Shown here one piece after another: positions 8,293 through 16,085 of a DNA stretch of 16,085 nucleotides. Made by a program: the position numbers and the translations under genes. Location: NCBI GenBank assembly GCA_020829485.1, contig JAIVFU010000132.1:1-16085 (forward strand). The letters are read 5' to 3'. Source of the stretch: Nostoc sp. CHAB 5834 (GTDB lineage Bacteria; Cyanobacteriota; Cyanobacteriia; Cyanobacteriales; Nostocaceae). The notes beneath the pieces were generated by a model. That model saw only the letters and a program-made list of their open reading frames with translations. It had not been told where the DNA came from and did no database searches. The first letter of the stretch is position 1. Every line of letters starts with the position of its first letter.

Positions 8293-10934
8293 AGCTCACC
8301 TTCCTCATAATCATCAGTGGTTTCACTATCAGCAGCCTGAACACCTTGGGTTGCCCAACGCAGAGTTTCCACTCGTTCAGCCAACTCTGCTACCGTTGGT
8401 AATTCAAATAAATTGGACATGAGAATTTCTACTTGCAAGGCTTGGCGCAGTCGAGAAACCACTTGAATTCCTAGTAGAGAATATCCACCCAGTTCAAAAA
8501 AGTTGTCGTAAATCCCAACCTGCCTGACATTTAAAACCTGTGTCCAGATATCTGCAATCTGCTGCTCAATGGTAGTGCGAGGCGCTACATAATTTGCTTC
8601 CAGTTCTGGACGAAAAGAATCAGGCTTTGGTAGTGTTCGACGATCAACTTTGCCATTAGCATTTAGCGGCAAGGCTTCCAGCGCCATAAAAATCTTTGGC
8701 ACCATATATTCAGGAAGCTGTAGTTTCAAGAATCGCCGTAATTCTGAGATTATTTGCGGGCTATCTTCACCAACTTCTGCTACAAAATAACCAACCAGTA
8801 ATTTCTCACCAGGAGTATCTTCTCGAACAATTACTACCGCTTCTTTTATTGCCGGATATTGCAAAAGTGCGGTTTCAACTTCACCCAATTCTATGCGGAA
8901 ACCGCTCACTTTTACCTGATTGTCAATCCGACCCAGGTATTCAATCTTTCCATCTGGCAAATAGCGAGCTAAGTCTCCACTTTTATATAAGCGTGATTGG
9001 GAATCTAAGCTCAAGGGATTGGCAATAAATCTTTCAGCAGTCAGATCCGGGCGATTGAAATATTCTCGTGCTAAACCATCGCCACCAATATACAACTCAC
9101 CTGTGATTCCAATGGGGACGGGTTGTAAATGGGAGTCTAAGATATAAACTTGGGTATTAGCAATGGGGCGACCAATAGGAATAGAAGCCCCTGGCTTTAG
9201 TGGTGCTGTAATCTCATAACAGCAGGTAAAAGTTGTACTTTCTGTCGGCCCGTAACCATTAATTAGTTTACAGTTTCCTACTGTGTTGATAAATTTCTGG
9301 ACATGGGTAACGGATAAAACATCACCACCTGCTAACAGTTGACGTAAGGGTTTTAAAGCATCAATTTTTTCATCGACTATGAGATGGAATAAACCCGCCG
9401 TTAGCCATAATGTTGTGACCTGATATTGCTGAATAAATTGCCCTAATTCGTCTAAAGATGGCGTATGGGGAGGGAATATTATTAGTTTTGCACCGTTAAG
9501 CAAACAACCCCAAATTTCAAAGGTTGAAGCGTCAAAGGAGACGGGACTAATTTGCAGAAATACTTCTTTGGCAGTAAGGCTTACATAGTTAGTTTCTTTG
9601 ACTAATCTAACGGCACCTTGATGGATAACACTAACACCCTTGGGCTGACCTGTAGAACCAGATGTGTACATTACATAAGCCAAGTTGTCAGCCTTGACAT
9701 TACTAATTAAATTCTCTGGCGTTGCTTGGTTGATAGTATCCCAGTCAGTATCTAGACAAATTACACTTGCTGCGTGAGCAGGTAGTTTGTCAATTAGCTG
9801 TTTTTGGGTCAACAGTAATTTGATCTGGGTGTCTAAAAGCATGAAAGCCAAGCGTTCTTGCGGATACCCCGGATCTAGGGGTACGTAAGCTCCACCTGCT
9901 TTCAGAATCCCTAAAAGACCTACCACCATTTCTAAGGAGCGATCGACACAGATTCCCACAAGAACATCTGCACCTACTCCCAGTGTTTGCAGGTATTGCG
10001 CTAATTGATTCGCGCGAATATTTAACTCTCGATAAGTAAGTTGTTGTTCTTGAAATATCAACGCCACAGCATCAGGGGTGCGTTCTACCTGCTCCTCAAA
10101 TAACTGATGAATGGATTTATCTTGAGGATAGTCTGTTTGTGTCTGGTTCCATGTTGCTAATAACTGTTGCTCAACTGCTGGTAAAATTGGCAATTTAGCA
10201 ATACTTTGATTGGGGTTAGCAACTATACCCAATAACAAAGTTTCAAATTCTGCCATCCGGTGGCGAATAGTGTCAGCGTCAAATAAATTAGTGTTGTACT
10301 GACATTCCAGGGTCATCTGACCACGTAATTCTGTAGCATTGATGAACAGTTCAAAATTCTCGAAGGAACGGGGGTTAGAGAAAAATTCTACTTCTAATCC
10401 AGTGAAGGGGAGTTTATCACTGTCTAAACCCTGATCGATATTAAATGTAATGGGAACTAAGGGAATACGGCTAGAATCCCGCGCCAAAACTAATTTTTTG
10501 ACCAGACTACCAAAGGTAAATTGTTGATGATCGTAAGCATCTAAGACAGCCGATCGCCGCGATCGCAAATAGTCGCTGAAAGATTTTTCGCCATCAATCT
10601 GACTACGCAATGGTAATAAGTTTACACAGTGTCCTACGAGATTATATTGCCCCAAAGCGGCTTGTCCGGCGGCTGGAATACCAACAACCAAGTCGTTTTG
10701 TCCCGTCAGACGGTGCAGCCAAACCTCAAATCCTCCCAGGATGGTAGTCATAAAGCTACAACCGAGTTTTGTCCCAAGTTGTTTGAGGTTGGCAACTAGT
10801 TCGGGGCTTAAATGCCAATCTTCGCGGCCGGCGTTAAAGGTTCTAAGTGGTGGACGGGGGCGATCGCTAGGGAAATCTACTACGGGTACAGAGTCAGCGA
10901 ATTGTTGCAACCAATATCTTTCTGTGGCGATCGC
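5643..10934. repeat. HIP1 octamers (GCGATCGC), eight scattered copies
   Basis: Copies were read at 5643, 5678, 6106, 7396, 7696, 10559, 10860 and 10927. This palindrome is strongly over-represented in many cyanobacteria and is the clearest taxonomic signal here. All the copies I found are inside the two NRPS genes; I saw none in the flanks. Confidence 0.85.
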
Positions 10935-11570
10935 TTCTGGACTATCCGCCTCTTCTTCCTGCAAAATCGCATATTCACTTAAATTGTCTGGTTCTTCTAA
11001 TTCAGGAACAATACCCTGTTGCAAGCCAGAATAAAGTTTACCCAAATCTGGCATCAGCACCGCCCAAGACCAACCATCACAAATAATATGATGTGCTGTC
11101 AAAGTAGCTAGATGCTCCTGCGACTGCAATTTGACAATTTTTGCCCGAAATAGAGGGCCATGTTCTAAATCAAAAGGTTGCTCTACCTCTTGTCGCAAGA
11201 TACTAGCTAATTTTTCCTGTTGTTCTTGTGGTTCCAGGTTAGAAAGATCAATAATAGGGATTTCAATTTGCCGAGAAGCAACAATACAGAGTGTATTGCC
11301 ATCGGTACTAAAAGTTGTCCGTAGTGCTTCATGACGTTGTACTAACTTTTCCACCGCAGATTGGAAAACTTTGACATCAAGTTCGCCTTTTAGTCGCAGA
11401 GATTGGGATTCGTTATAAGCACAATTGGCAGCATCCCCCATTTGCACAGAAGCCCAAATTTCTTTTTGTGATTCTGTGGCAGGAGCGGTTAGAAGTAATT
11501 CCCCGTCTGCAAATGGATCAAAATCAACCGCAGTTAAACTGGATTGGTAATCTACAGGTGATAAGCTCAT
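8289..11570 (-). CDS. NRPS module C-A-PCP, predicted valine-type
   Basis: This 1093-aa protein contains one full module. The condensation domain (about 25-455) has an intact HHIICDG (His160, His161, Asp165). The adenylation domain (about 475-985) has canonical YTSGSTGQPKG, FDAS (Asp680), NGYGPTE, YKSGDL and NGKVDR (Lys974). The carrier domain has Ser1031 in ELGGYSLL. Reading the GrsA-aligned pocket positions gives DAFWLGGTFK, one change from the DAFWIGGTFK valine code, so Val (or Ile) is the likely substrate. The opening VDFDPFADGELLLTAP then ATESQKEIW is typical of C domains that directly follow an aminotransferase domain in McyE-like enzymes, so the upstream donor is probably the aminotransferase protein at the right edge. 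The last residues (TTDDYEEGEL) form an acidic tail of the kind that docks on TubC-type domains such as the one opening the next protein. Spacing to the acyltransferase gene upstream is 59 bp. Confidence 0.93.
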   Translation of the reverse strand: MSLSPVDYQSSLTAVDFDPFADGELLLTAPATESQKEIWASVQMGDAANCAYNESQSLRLKGELDVKVFQSAVEKLVQRHEALRTTFSTDGNTLCIVASRQIEIPIIDLSNLEPQEQQEKLASILRQEVEQPFDLEHGPLFRAKIVKLQSQEHLATLTAHHIICDGWSWAVLMPDLGKLYSGLQQGIVPELEEPDNLSEYAILQEEEADSPEAIATERYWLQQFADSVPVVDFPSDRPRPPLRTFNAGREDWHLSPELVANLKQLGTKLGCSFMTTILGGFEVWLHRLTGQNDLVVGIPAAGQAALGQYNLVGHCVNLLPLRSQIDGEKSFSDYLRSRRSAVLDAYDHQQFTFGSLVKKLVLARDSSRIPLVPITFNIDQGLDSDKLPFTGLEVEFFSNPRSFENFELFINATELRGQMTLECQYNTNLFDADTIRHRMAEFETLLLGIVANPNQSIAKLPILPAVEQQLLATWNQTQTDYPQDKSIHQLFEEQVERTPDAVALIFQEQQLTYRELNIRANQLAQYLQTLGVGADVLVGICVDRSLEMVVGLLGILKAGGAYVPLDPGYPQERLAFMLLDTQIKLLLTQKQLIDKLPAHAASVICLDTDWDTINQATPENLISNVKADNLAYVMYTSGSTGQPKGVSVIHQGAVRLVKETNYVSLTAKEVFLQISPVSFDASTFEIWGCLLNGAKLIIFPPHTPSLDELGQFIQQYQVTTLWLTAGLFHLIVDEKIDALKPLRQLLAGGDVLSVTHVQKFINTVGNCKLINGYGPTESTTFTCCYEITAPLKPGASIPIGRPIANTQVYILDSHLQPVPIGITGELYIGGDGLAREYFNRPDLTAERFIANPLSLDSQSRLYKSGDLARYLPDGKIEYLGRIDNQVKVSGFRIELGEVETALLQYPAIKEAVVIVREDTPGEKLLVGYFVAEVGEDSPQIISELRRFLKLQLPEYMVPKIFMALEALPLNANGKVDRRTLPKPDSFRPELEANYVAPRTTIEQQIADIWTQVLNVRQVGIYDNFFELGGYSLLGIQVVSRLRQALQVEILMSNLFELPTVAELAERVETLRWATQGVQAADSETTDDYEEGEL
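8295..8305 (-). promoter_or_regulatory. Ribosome-binding site inside the end of the upstream NRPS gene
   Basis: On the minus strand AGGAAGGTGAG precedes ATG 8292 by 2 bases, with its AGGAAGG part 6 bases away. It lies within the last codons (EEGEL) of the upstream NRPS. With the ATGA start-stop overlap this points to translational coupling, keeping the two docking partners at similar levels. Confidence 0.7.
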
Positions 11571-11629
11571 AAAACTCTATTATTTTCTTAATTATTCAAT
11601 GTGGTTAAGTTTCAATCTGTCTTGGCAAA

Positions 11630-12780
11630 CTATTGGCGCTCAATACATTCTTTACGCAACATTGTAGACTTTAAATAATTACGCGCAGGAACTTCTACAA
11701 ATCTATATGTCAATGATGCAGCGATCAATACCATCATAAGAAATATTACTAAAGATGTCAATGCTTCGTATTCTGTGAATCCTTTGCCAAAGGCGTTGTG
11801 AAATTCATAAATCCAGAACAACTTTAACAATTCTTGAATAAACCAATGAACCATATAAACTGAGTAGGATATAGTACCGAGATATAGCATTATTCGGGAA
11901 TTCAAAAATTTTGATATCGCACCATTATTGTTGACAGATACAGCTAAAACAAGGATAGAAAAAGCTGGCAAAACTAGCCAATCATGAAGGCTACGCCAAT
12001 GATGCCAGTAGGAATGCATAATCATAATTATCCAAATTATGGCTATAATTGCCAGGAAATTAAGATTAAAATACTTTCTATAATTACCTCTACGATAGAC
12101 TTTATAAGTCATAATACCAAGTATGCACTCTAGTCCGCATCTAGCTATCGAAGGTATGCCAATAATACTATCTAAATTGCCACGGCTAAAAGTGATTAGT
12201 GGTAATATGCTGAAGAGAGTAAAACTATAAATTATCAAATCATTTTTTTCGCTACTCCTTAATAAAAAAATAATAAGAATGGAAATATACAGTAAATAAC
12301 AAACTCTACACTGATTGACCAAGCAGGTTCATTCCAATAGGTATTACACCAAAACAAAGGTGGACAATTCAAATCGAATGCTTGTAGAAGAAAAATGTTT
12401 GCAAAAAGAGCAGTTAAGTTAAATTTTCCAGTGAAAGCAGAATTATTTAGTAAAAAAACTTTGATAAATTCTAATCCAAGAAACAGAGATAAAATAAATA
12501 TATGTAAAGGATAAATTCTGGCAAAACGCGAAAATAAATACGAGCGGTAGTTATCTAAACTTACTTTTGAGTAAAAATCTTCTGCATAGACATGGGCCAT
12601 GATAAAACCACTTAAAATAAAGAAAAAGTCAACCCATAAATATCCATTTTTGAAGAAATCGCTATAAGCTGATAAAGTTGAGCCTGTTTTAGGTAAAGCG
12701 TAATACGAAAAATGTAGTGTAACAACAATTAAAGCTGCTATACCACGCAAAGAGGTGAGAGACTTAATGTGTTTGTACAT
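11630..12780 (-). pseudogene. Acyltransferase-3 family membrane protein, frameshifted
   Basis: Members of this family (OafA/YrhL-like, about 10 membrane helices) transfer acetyl or other acyl groups to sugars or natural products at the inner membrane. The first 170 residues start at ATG 12780 with the family signature SLTSLRGIAALIVVTLHF, then WVDFFFILSGFI, FSRFARIYPLH and EPAWSISVEF. After IFPFLLFF the frame stops at TAA 12261-12259. The other frame continues as LLRSSEKND... through further hydrophobic helices to YLGTISYSVYMVHWF and the stop at 11630. The join falls at a T7 tract (A7 at 12264-12270 on the plus strand); one extra T restores a continuous protein of about 383 aa, normal for the family. 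It could be a dead gene, a sequencing error, or a gene read by slippage. There is no good Shine-Dalgarno. The stretch looks more A+T-rich than its neighbours (not measured). Its position suggests an acylating tailoring step. Confidence 0.8.
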
Positions 12781-12868
12781 TGATTATTTTGAAGCTAAAC
12801 AATGAATAGGCTATTATTTTGAGTGAGGATGATTTTGCTGCTTTGATGAATATACTATTTATTAGTTA

Positions 12869-13009
12869 CTTGTGTTTTGGTCATTTTAATATAGCGTTTC
12901 CTAGTCTGCTGAGGTACAAATCTCTGCGTACCTCTGCGCTTTAATTTGCCTTTCAAAATATTATCTGTACCTCACGTAACTGGGAATTGCTATATGACCA
13001 AAATACAAG
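12869..13009. repeat. MITE-like inverted-repeat element
   Basis: The left arm (12869-12920, CTTGTGTTTTGGTCAT ... ATAGC ... TGAGGTACA) and the right arm (12965-13009) are imperfect inverted copies of about 45-50 bases; the left arm carries about 6 extra bases. The spacer contains CTCTGCGTACCTCTGCGCT, a string that from memory is widely dispersed in Nostoc-type genomes. There is no open frame inside. It fills most of the 296-bp gap between the methyltransferase and acyltransferase genes; the rest of the gap shows nothing I can name. No clear target-site duplication is visible. As RNA the whole element could fold into a long hairpin within the operon transcript. Confidence 0.7.
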
Positions 13010-13076
13010 AGCCAGTTTTTAATTGTGCAGCTATTTCAATCTAACCAATCACAAAATTGATTCTAGCTAATTGTAT

Positions 13077-13946
13077 TTAATCACTAAGTTGTAGATAAAA
13101 CCCGTAATACTTGCGGACAAAATGCTCAGGATTAAACGGAATGTGACAAGTACGATCCCATGTCCAACTATCGATTAGTTCATACCCAAGTGAGGTTAAA
13201 GATGCGATAAACTCAGAGCGATTCTGGATTTTATATGGACAAAAAGCGTAGCCAATATTTTGTAATGTGATAAACGTTTCCCCATCGTAAAATGGTACTC
13301 GGTTAATGAAGATGTGACGTGGTTTTGTCTTTAACTGTCCCAATATTTCAAACAGTGATGGTTCTATATATTGCAGAGTACCGCAAGTTAGCAATATTTC
13401 TGCACCTTCAGCATCGGCAAATTCCACTGTAAAAGACAAGCCTGGGTTATCGGCTTTTTTTGCCAATTGTTCTCCCGCTTTAATCACCTCTGGGATATCA
13501 CACACTATCCACCGAAGATCATGGGGATATTGCAAAAACTTTTTGTAAGTATAGTAAGCATGTCCTACGTTACCGCCGATATCGAAAATAGTTGAACTAT
13601 TAGCGAATGCAGATGCAAGCCATACAAGAACAGGATAGTCCTGGGAATTGAACTCATCTGACTCCCAAGCAGTAGTCAACTTTGCTACTGAACGGTGGTT
13701 ATGAATTTCAGGTTGGTTGTAGCCAGCTTTAGCACCTTTAGGAGTTGCTTGCAACGCCTCTGCAAATGTAGTATAAACACCCCGACACGCAGTAGTATTT
13801 TGGTTAAATAACCAATGATATTGGTAGTAATCCGATATCATTGGAATTTTCGTCACAATTTTTTTGAAACCTTGCTCTAGCTGTTTTACCCCCTGTTGTC
13901 TTAGCTTTGTGAAATTATTTTTACCAAAGGAAGCTATCAAAGTCAT
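13077..13946 (-). CDS. SAM-dependent methyltransferase, TIGR04325-like
   Basis: This 289-aa protein matches my memory of the 'putative methyltransferase, LIC12133 family' (TIGR04325). It has an opening region with RGVYTTFAEAL, then a Rossmann core with the SAM-binding glycine motif IFDIGGNVGHAYY (Asp122), the acidic strand-2 end RWIVCDIPEV (Asp150), the strand-4 region ILLTCGTLQYIEP, and HIFINRVPF. The catalytic fold appears complete and the length is normal. The substrate cannot be read; family members sit in polysaccharide and natural-product clusters. The start ATG 13946 has a weak AAGG about 9 bases upstream, and the gene lies 66 bp after the aminotransferase gene in the same direction, so co-transcription is likely. 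Here a role in methylating the chain or product is inferred from position only. The first 45 residues are basic and amphipathic, without a clear signal peptide. Confidence 0.8.
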   Translation of the reverse strand: MTLIASFGKNNFTKLRQQGVKQLEQGFKKIVTKIPMISDYYQYHWLFNQNTTACRGVYTTFAEALQATPKGAKAGYNQPEIHNHRSVAKLTTAWESDEFNSQDYPVLVWLASAFANSSTIFDIGGNVGHAYYTYKKFLQYPHDLRWIVCDIPEVIKAGEQLAKKADNPGLSFTVEFADAEGAEILLTCGTLQYIEPSLFEILGQLKTKPRHIFINRVPFYDGETFITLQNIGYAFCPYKIQNRSEFIASLTSLGYELIDSWTWDRTCHIPFNPEHFVRKYYGFYLQLSD

Positions 13947-14012
13947 ATCAAAACCTTAATGTTGGTAGATTTTTTGCTACTTGATCGAGGACAATGGCTG
14001 TTTTAGAACACT

Positions 14013-16085
14013 TCAGGAAACACTTGCAACTTGTAAATACTTCCCAGGTCGCTCGGTATCGGGGATATACCAGGCGGGGTTGCCTTGGGGATCTCGTCCT
14101 AATTTGGCATTAGGTTGCGGAGGACGATTGCGTAGGCTGTTATTGGTAATTTCACGATTTGTTACTTCTATAGACGGTGCAGACAAGAAGCCAGCAGACT
14201 GCATTTCGGCAATAGTCTCCTTAAAAGCTGCCATTACGAAAGCCAAATCAGCTTCGGAATGAGCTGTGGTTAAAAAGCAAGGACGGTGATCCCAAATATG
14301 TACTCCCCGATCGCGTAGCAAGTAAAATAGTAAATCTCCATAGGCGAACTCTGGTGCAGATTTCACCATGAACAGGGAGCCGAAATTATAAGCTGTGAAG
14401 GGTGCTTGAACTTGCTGGAAATAACCCATGAGTTCCGCTACAAATTTATCGGTTCTTGCATTAAGATTTTGCTGTAAGCTGGGGCCACTCTTCTGCAAAT
14501 GCTGAAGTACTGCTTTCGCCGCTGCTAGTGCTAGAGGATGGCGGACAAATGTACCGGCAAAGTATGTTACGCCTACCTCTGGAACAGAGTCATCGCCAAA
14601 CTGCCAAAATCCACCATCCAAAGCATCCATATATTGCGATTTGCCAGCAATGACTCCAATTGGTAGCCCACCGCCCACAATCTTCCCGTAGGTTGCTATG
14701 TCCGCCTTTATATTAAAGTGGGCTTGAGCGCCACCTGGGTGAATTCTGAATCCAGTAACGATTTCATCAAAAATTAGGGCAATACCAGCTTCTTCCGTAA
14801 AATCACGCAATTGCTGAAGGAATTCCTTGGGCTGGTATTCAGGGCGACGGCTTTGCACAGATTCCACCATTACTGCTGCTAACTCATCAGCCCGGCTTCT
14901 GAGGATTTCTAAAGACTCAGGTGAATCGTAGTCCACCACCAAAATGTTCTCTACCATTTCGGGTGGGATACCAGGAGCAGCAGGAATTGACCGGAGTTTT
15001 TTTGTACCCCGAACAATCACTTCATCCAAAATCCCGTGATAAGCTCCAGAAAAGATGGCGATTAAGTTACGCCCTGTGATGGTGCGTGCCATCCGCATCG
15101 CTCCCAAAACCGCTTCTGAACCTGTGTTACAAAAGGCTGCTCGGTCAAAGTTAGTCAACTCACACATCAGCTTTGCCACTTCTCCAACTAAGGGAGTTTG
15201 TGGGCCAATTTCCATACCGAGTTTGAGTTGTGCTTCAATTGCTTCAGTAATGAAAGGTGGCGACCAACCAAACAAATTCAAGCCAAAGCCATTGCTTAAA
15301 TCGACATATTCATTGTCATCAACATCCCAAAGTTTAGAACCTGAGGAACGAGAGACGACGATGGGGTAAACCATCTCTTTCATCGTCGGGTTAAACCCAG
15401 AAACAGTTCTTGGGTCTGCTAAGTAAGGGCGATGAGATTGAGTAAATTCTTTAGATTTTTGAGTCCGTTTTGTATATCTTTGGATGATTTTGTCTAGATG
15501 AGCGCGTTGTTGCGTTGTTAGAGTCTTAGTCTGGGTCTTTTCAATTCGAGCAGCCGCACCAAATGCTTTTTTCGCACCATTTGACTCGGTATCAACCGAT
15601 GCTGATTCTTTGCTGGTTTGGTTTGGGGGGATAGATACAGCGTTTTGTGGCTTGACACCATTATTTTGAGATGTCGCCGCAGGTACAACTGGGACTGTTA
15701 AAGATTGGCTATTATTACCCAATAGCGCCAATTGTTGGCTCATGATTTGTAGCTGCTGATTAATCACACTTTCTAGGACGCTATTAGATGCAGCAGGTTG
15801 CAGGGAAATCTGAGGTGCAGGTTCTGGCAATGGTGCTTCTGGAATGGGGTCTGCAACGGTTTCTGTTAATCCTAGTGCAGATAAAGCTTCGGGAGACAAG
15901 GCTTGATTAATCAAGTCAGCCAAGGTTACTAAGTTTGGGCAAATTTCTAGTAACTGCCTATAGCGCTTATCAGTCCAGTGCAGTACAATAGGAGAGAGCA
16001 ATTGTACTGATAACTGGTCGGTATGAAACCCTACTCTCTCGACTTGCGCCAGAAAATTGTTGATGCTTATGCCTGCGGTGATATT
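14013..16085 (-). CDS. Aminotransferase-bearing PKS protein, C-terminal part (cut by window edge)
   Basis: This protein installs an amino group on a carrier-bound beta-keto acyl chain. The frame is open to the right edge. A TTG exists at 16001 but has no ribosome-binding site, and coding sequence continues above it, so the start lies outside. Numbering from that TTG, residues 50-160 are a Pro/Gln/Ser-rich linker with NQQLQIMSQQLALL, as seen before aminotransferase domains in PKS/NRPS hybrids. Residues 185-600 are a class III (glutamate-1-semialdehyde-like) aminotransferase: NTGSEAV (292-298), FDEIVTGFR (Asp412) and TYGKIVGGGLP with the PLP lysine Lys440. The tail has the linker AKLGRDPQGNPAW...PGKYLQV that in McyE-like enzymes leads straight into a condensation domain. 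Here the protein stops, and that domain is encoded separately about 2.4 kb on. No acyl-carrier motif is visible in the part seen; KS, AT and ACP would be beyond the edge, which is inference. Confidence 0.88.
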   Translation of the reverse strand, partial: NITAGISINNFLAQVERVGFHTDQLSVQLLSPIVLHWTDKRYRQLLEICPNLVTLADLINQALSPEALSALGLTETVADPIPEAPLPEPAPQISLQPAASNSVLESVINQQLQIMSQQLALLGNNSQSLTVPVVPAATSQNNGVKPQNAVSIPPNQTSKESASVDTESNGAKKAFGAAARIEKTQTKTLTTQQRAHLDKIIQRYTKRTQKSKEFTQSHRPYLADPRTVSGFNPTMKEMVYPIVVSRSSGSKLWDVDDNEYVDLSNGFGLNLFGWSPPFITEAIEAQLKLGMEIGPQTPLVGEVAKLMCELTNFDRAAFCNTGSEAVLGAMRMARTITGRNLIAIFSGAYHGILDEVIVRGTKKLRSIPAAPGIPPEMVENILVVDYDSPESLEILRSRADELAAVMVESVQSRRPEYQPKEFLQQLRDFTEEAGIALIFDEIVTGFRIHPGGAQAHFNIKADIATYGKIVGGGLPIGVIAGKSQYMDALDGGFWQFGDDSVPEVGVTYFAGTFVRHPLALAAAKAVLQHLQKSGPSLQQNLNARTDKFVAELMGYFQQVQAPFTAYNFGSLFMVKSAPEFAYGDLLFYLLRDRGVHIWDHRPCFLTTAHSEADLAFVMAAFKETIAEMQSAGFLSAPSIEVTNREITNNSLRNRPPQPNAKLGRDPQGNPAWYIPDTERPGKYLQVASVS

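Noticed and set aside
8696..11334. Open frames on the plus strand at 8696-9028, 10741-11034 and 11131-11334
   Set aside because: They lie antisense within NRPS domains whose catalytic motifs are fully conserved in the minus frame; no ribosome-binding sites or recognisable protein features.
12259..12322. Programmed frameshifting producing two acyltransferase products
   Set aside because: No stimulatory hairpin or canonical slippery heptamer was recognised beyond a simple homopolymer; a plain indel or sequencing error is the simpler explanation.
13981..15369. Plus-strand open frames at 13981-14262 and 15055-15369
   Set aside because: Shadows of the aminotransferase gene; compositionally odd and without motifs.
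16001..16001. TTG as the genuine start of the aminotransferase protein
   Set aside because: The frame continues open to the window edge and no ribosome-binding site precedes the TTG; a larger upstream protein is more likely.
1..16085. CRISPR arrays, tRNA or rRNA genes
   Set aside because: No regularly spaced direct repeats and no cloverleaf or rRNA-like sequence was seen on either strand.

Overview
The window looks like chromosome or plasmid DNA of a filamentous, Nostoc-like cyanobacterium. The evidence is eight GCGATCGC (HIP1) octamers, TubC-type and acidic-tail docking elements between NRPS proteins, and an aminotransferase-PKS / NRPS architecture of the kind found in cyanobacterial mixed peptide-polyketide pathways. 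I can read family membership but no closest species.

Layout. (1) 1-3262 is a mobile-element graveyard. It holds an IS66-like transposase running in from the left edge with its DDE residues intact, a tyrosine recombinase cut at both ends that finishes in a zinc-ribbon-like tail, an unrecognised acidic 200-aa protein on the opposite strand, and a broken remnant of a second transposase. (2) 3263-4020 is non-coding and carries a good intrinsic terminator for the leftward operon. (3) 4021-16085 is a leftward (minus-strand) biosynthetic region. In transcription order it encodes: the C-terminal part of an aminotransferase-bearing protein, probably a PKS, cut by the right edge; a TIGR04325-type methyltransferase; a 141-bp inverted-repeat element; an acyltransferase-3 membrane protein broken by a one-base slip; an NRPS module (C-A-PCP); and a terminal NRPS module (docking-C-A-PCP-TE).

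How it may work (inference). A beta-keto acyl chain made upstream would be converted to a beta-amino acyl chain by the aminotransferase. The first NRPS, whose pocket code reads DAFWLGGTFK (valine-like), would then add an amino acid, and the chain would pass to the terminal protein for release. Methylation and O-acylation would be tailoring steps.

The terminal NRPS is the oddest part. Its condensation motif reads HCxxxDG instead of HHxxxDG. Its adenylation domain has lost several catalytic core residues, including the A10 lysine. Its carrier serine is intact, and its thioesterase carries a Cys-Asp-His triad instead of Ser-Asp-His. The last module may therefore act as a non-elongating carrier and release platform rather than as a normal extension module. 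The aminotransferase and the following C domain, fused in one polypeptide in McyE-like enzymes, are here on separate genes with two tailoring genes lodged between them.
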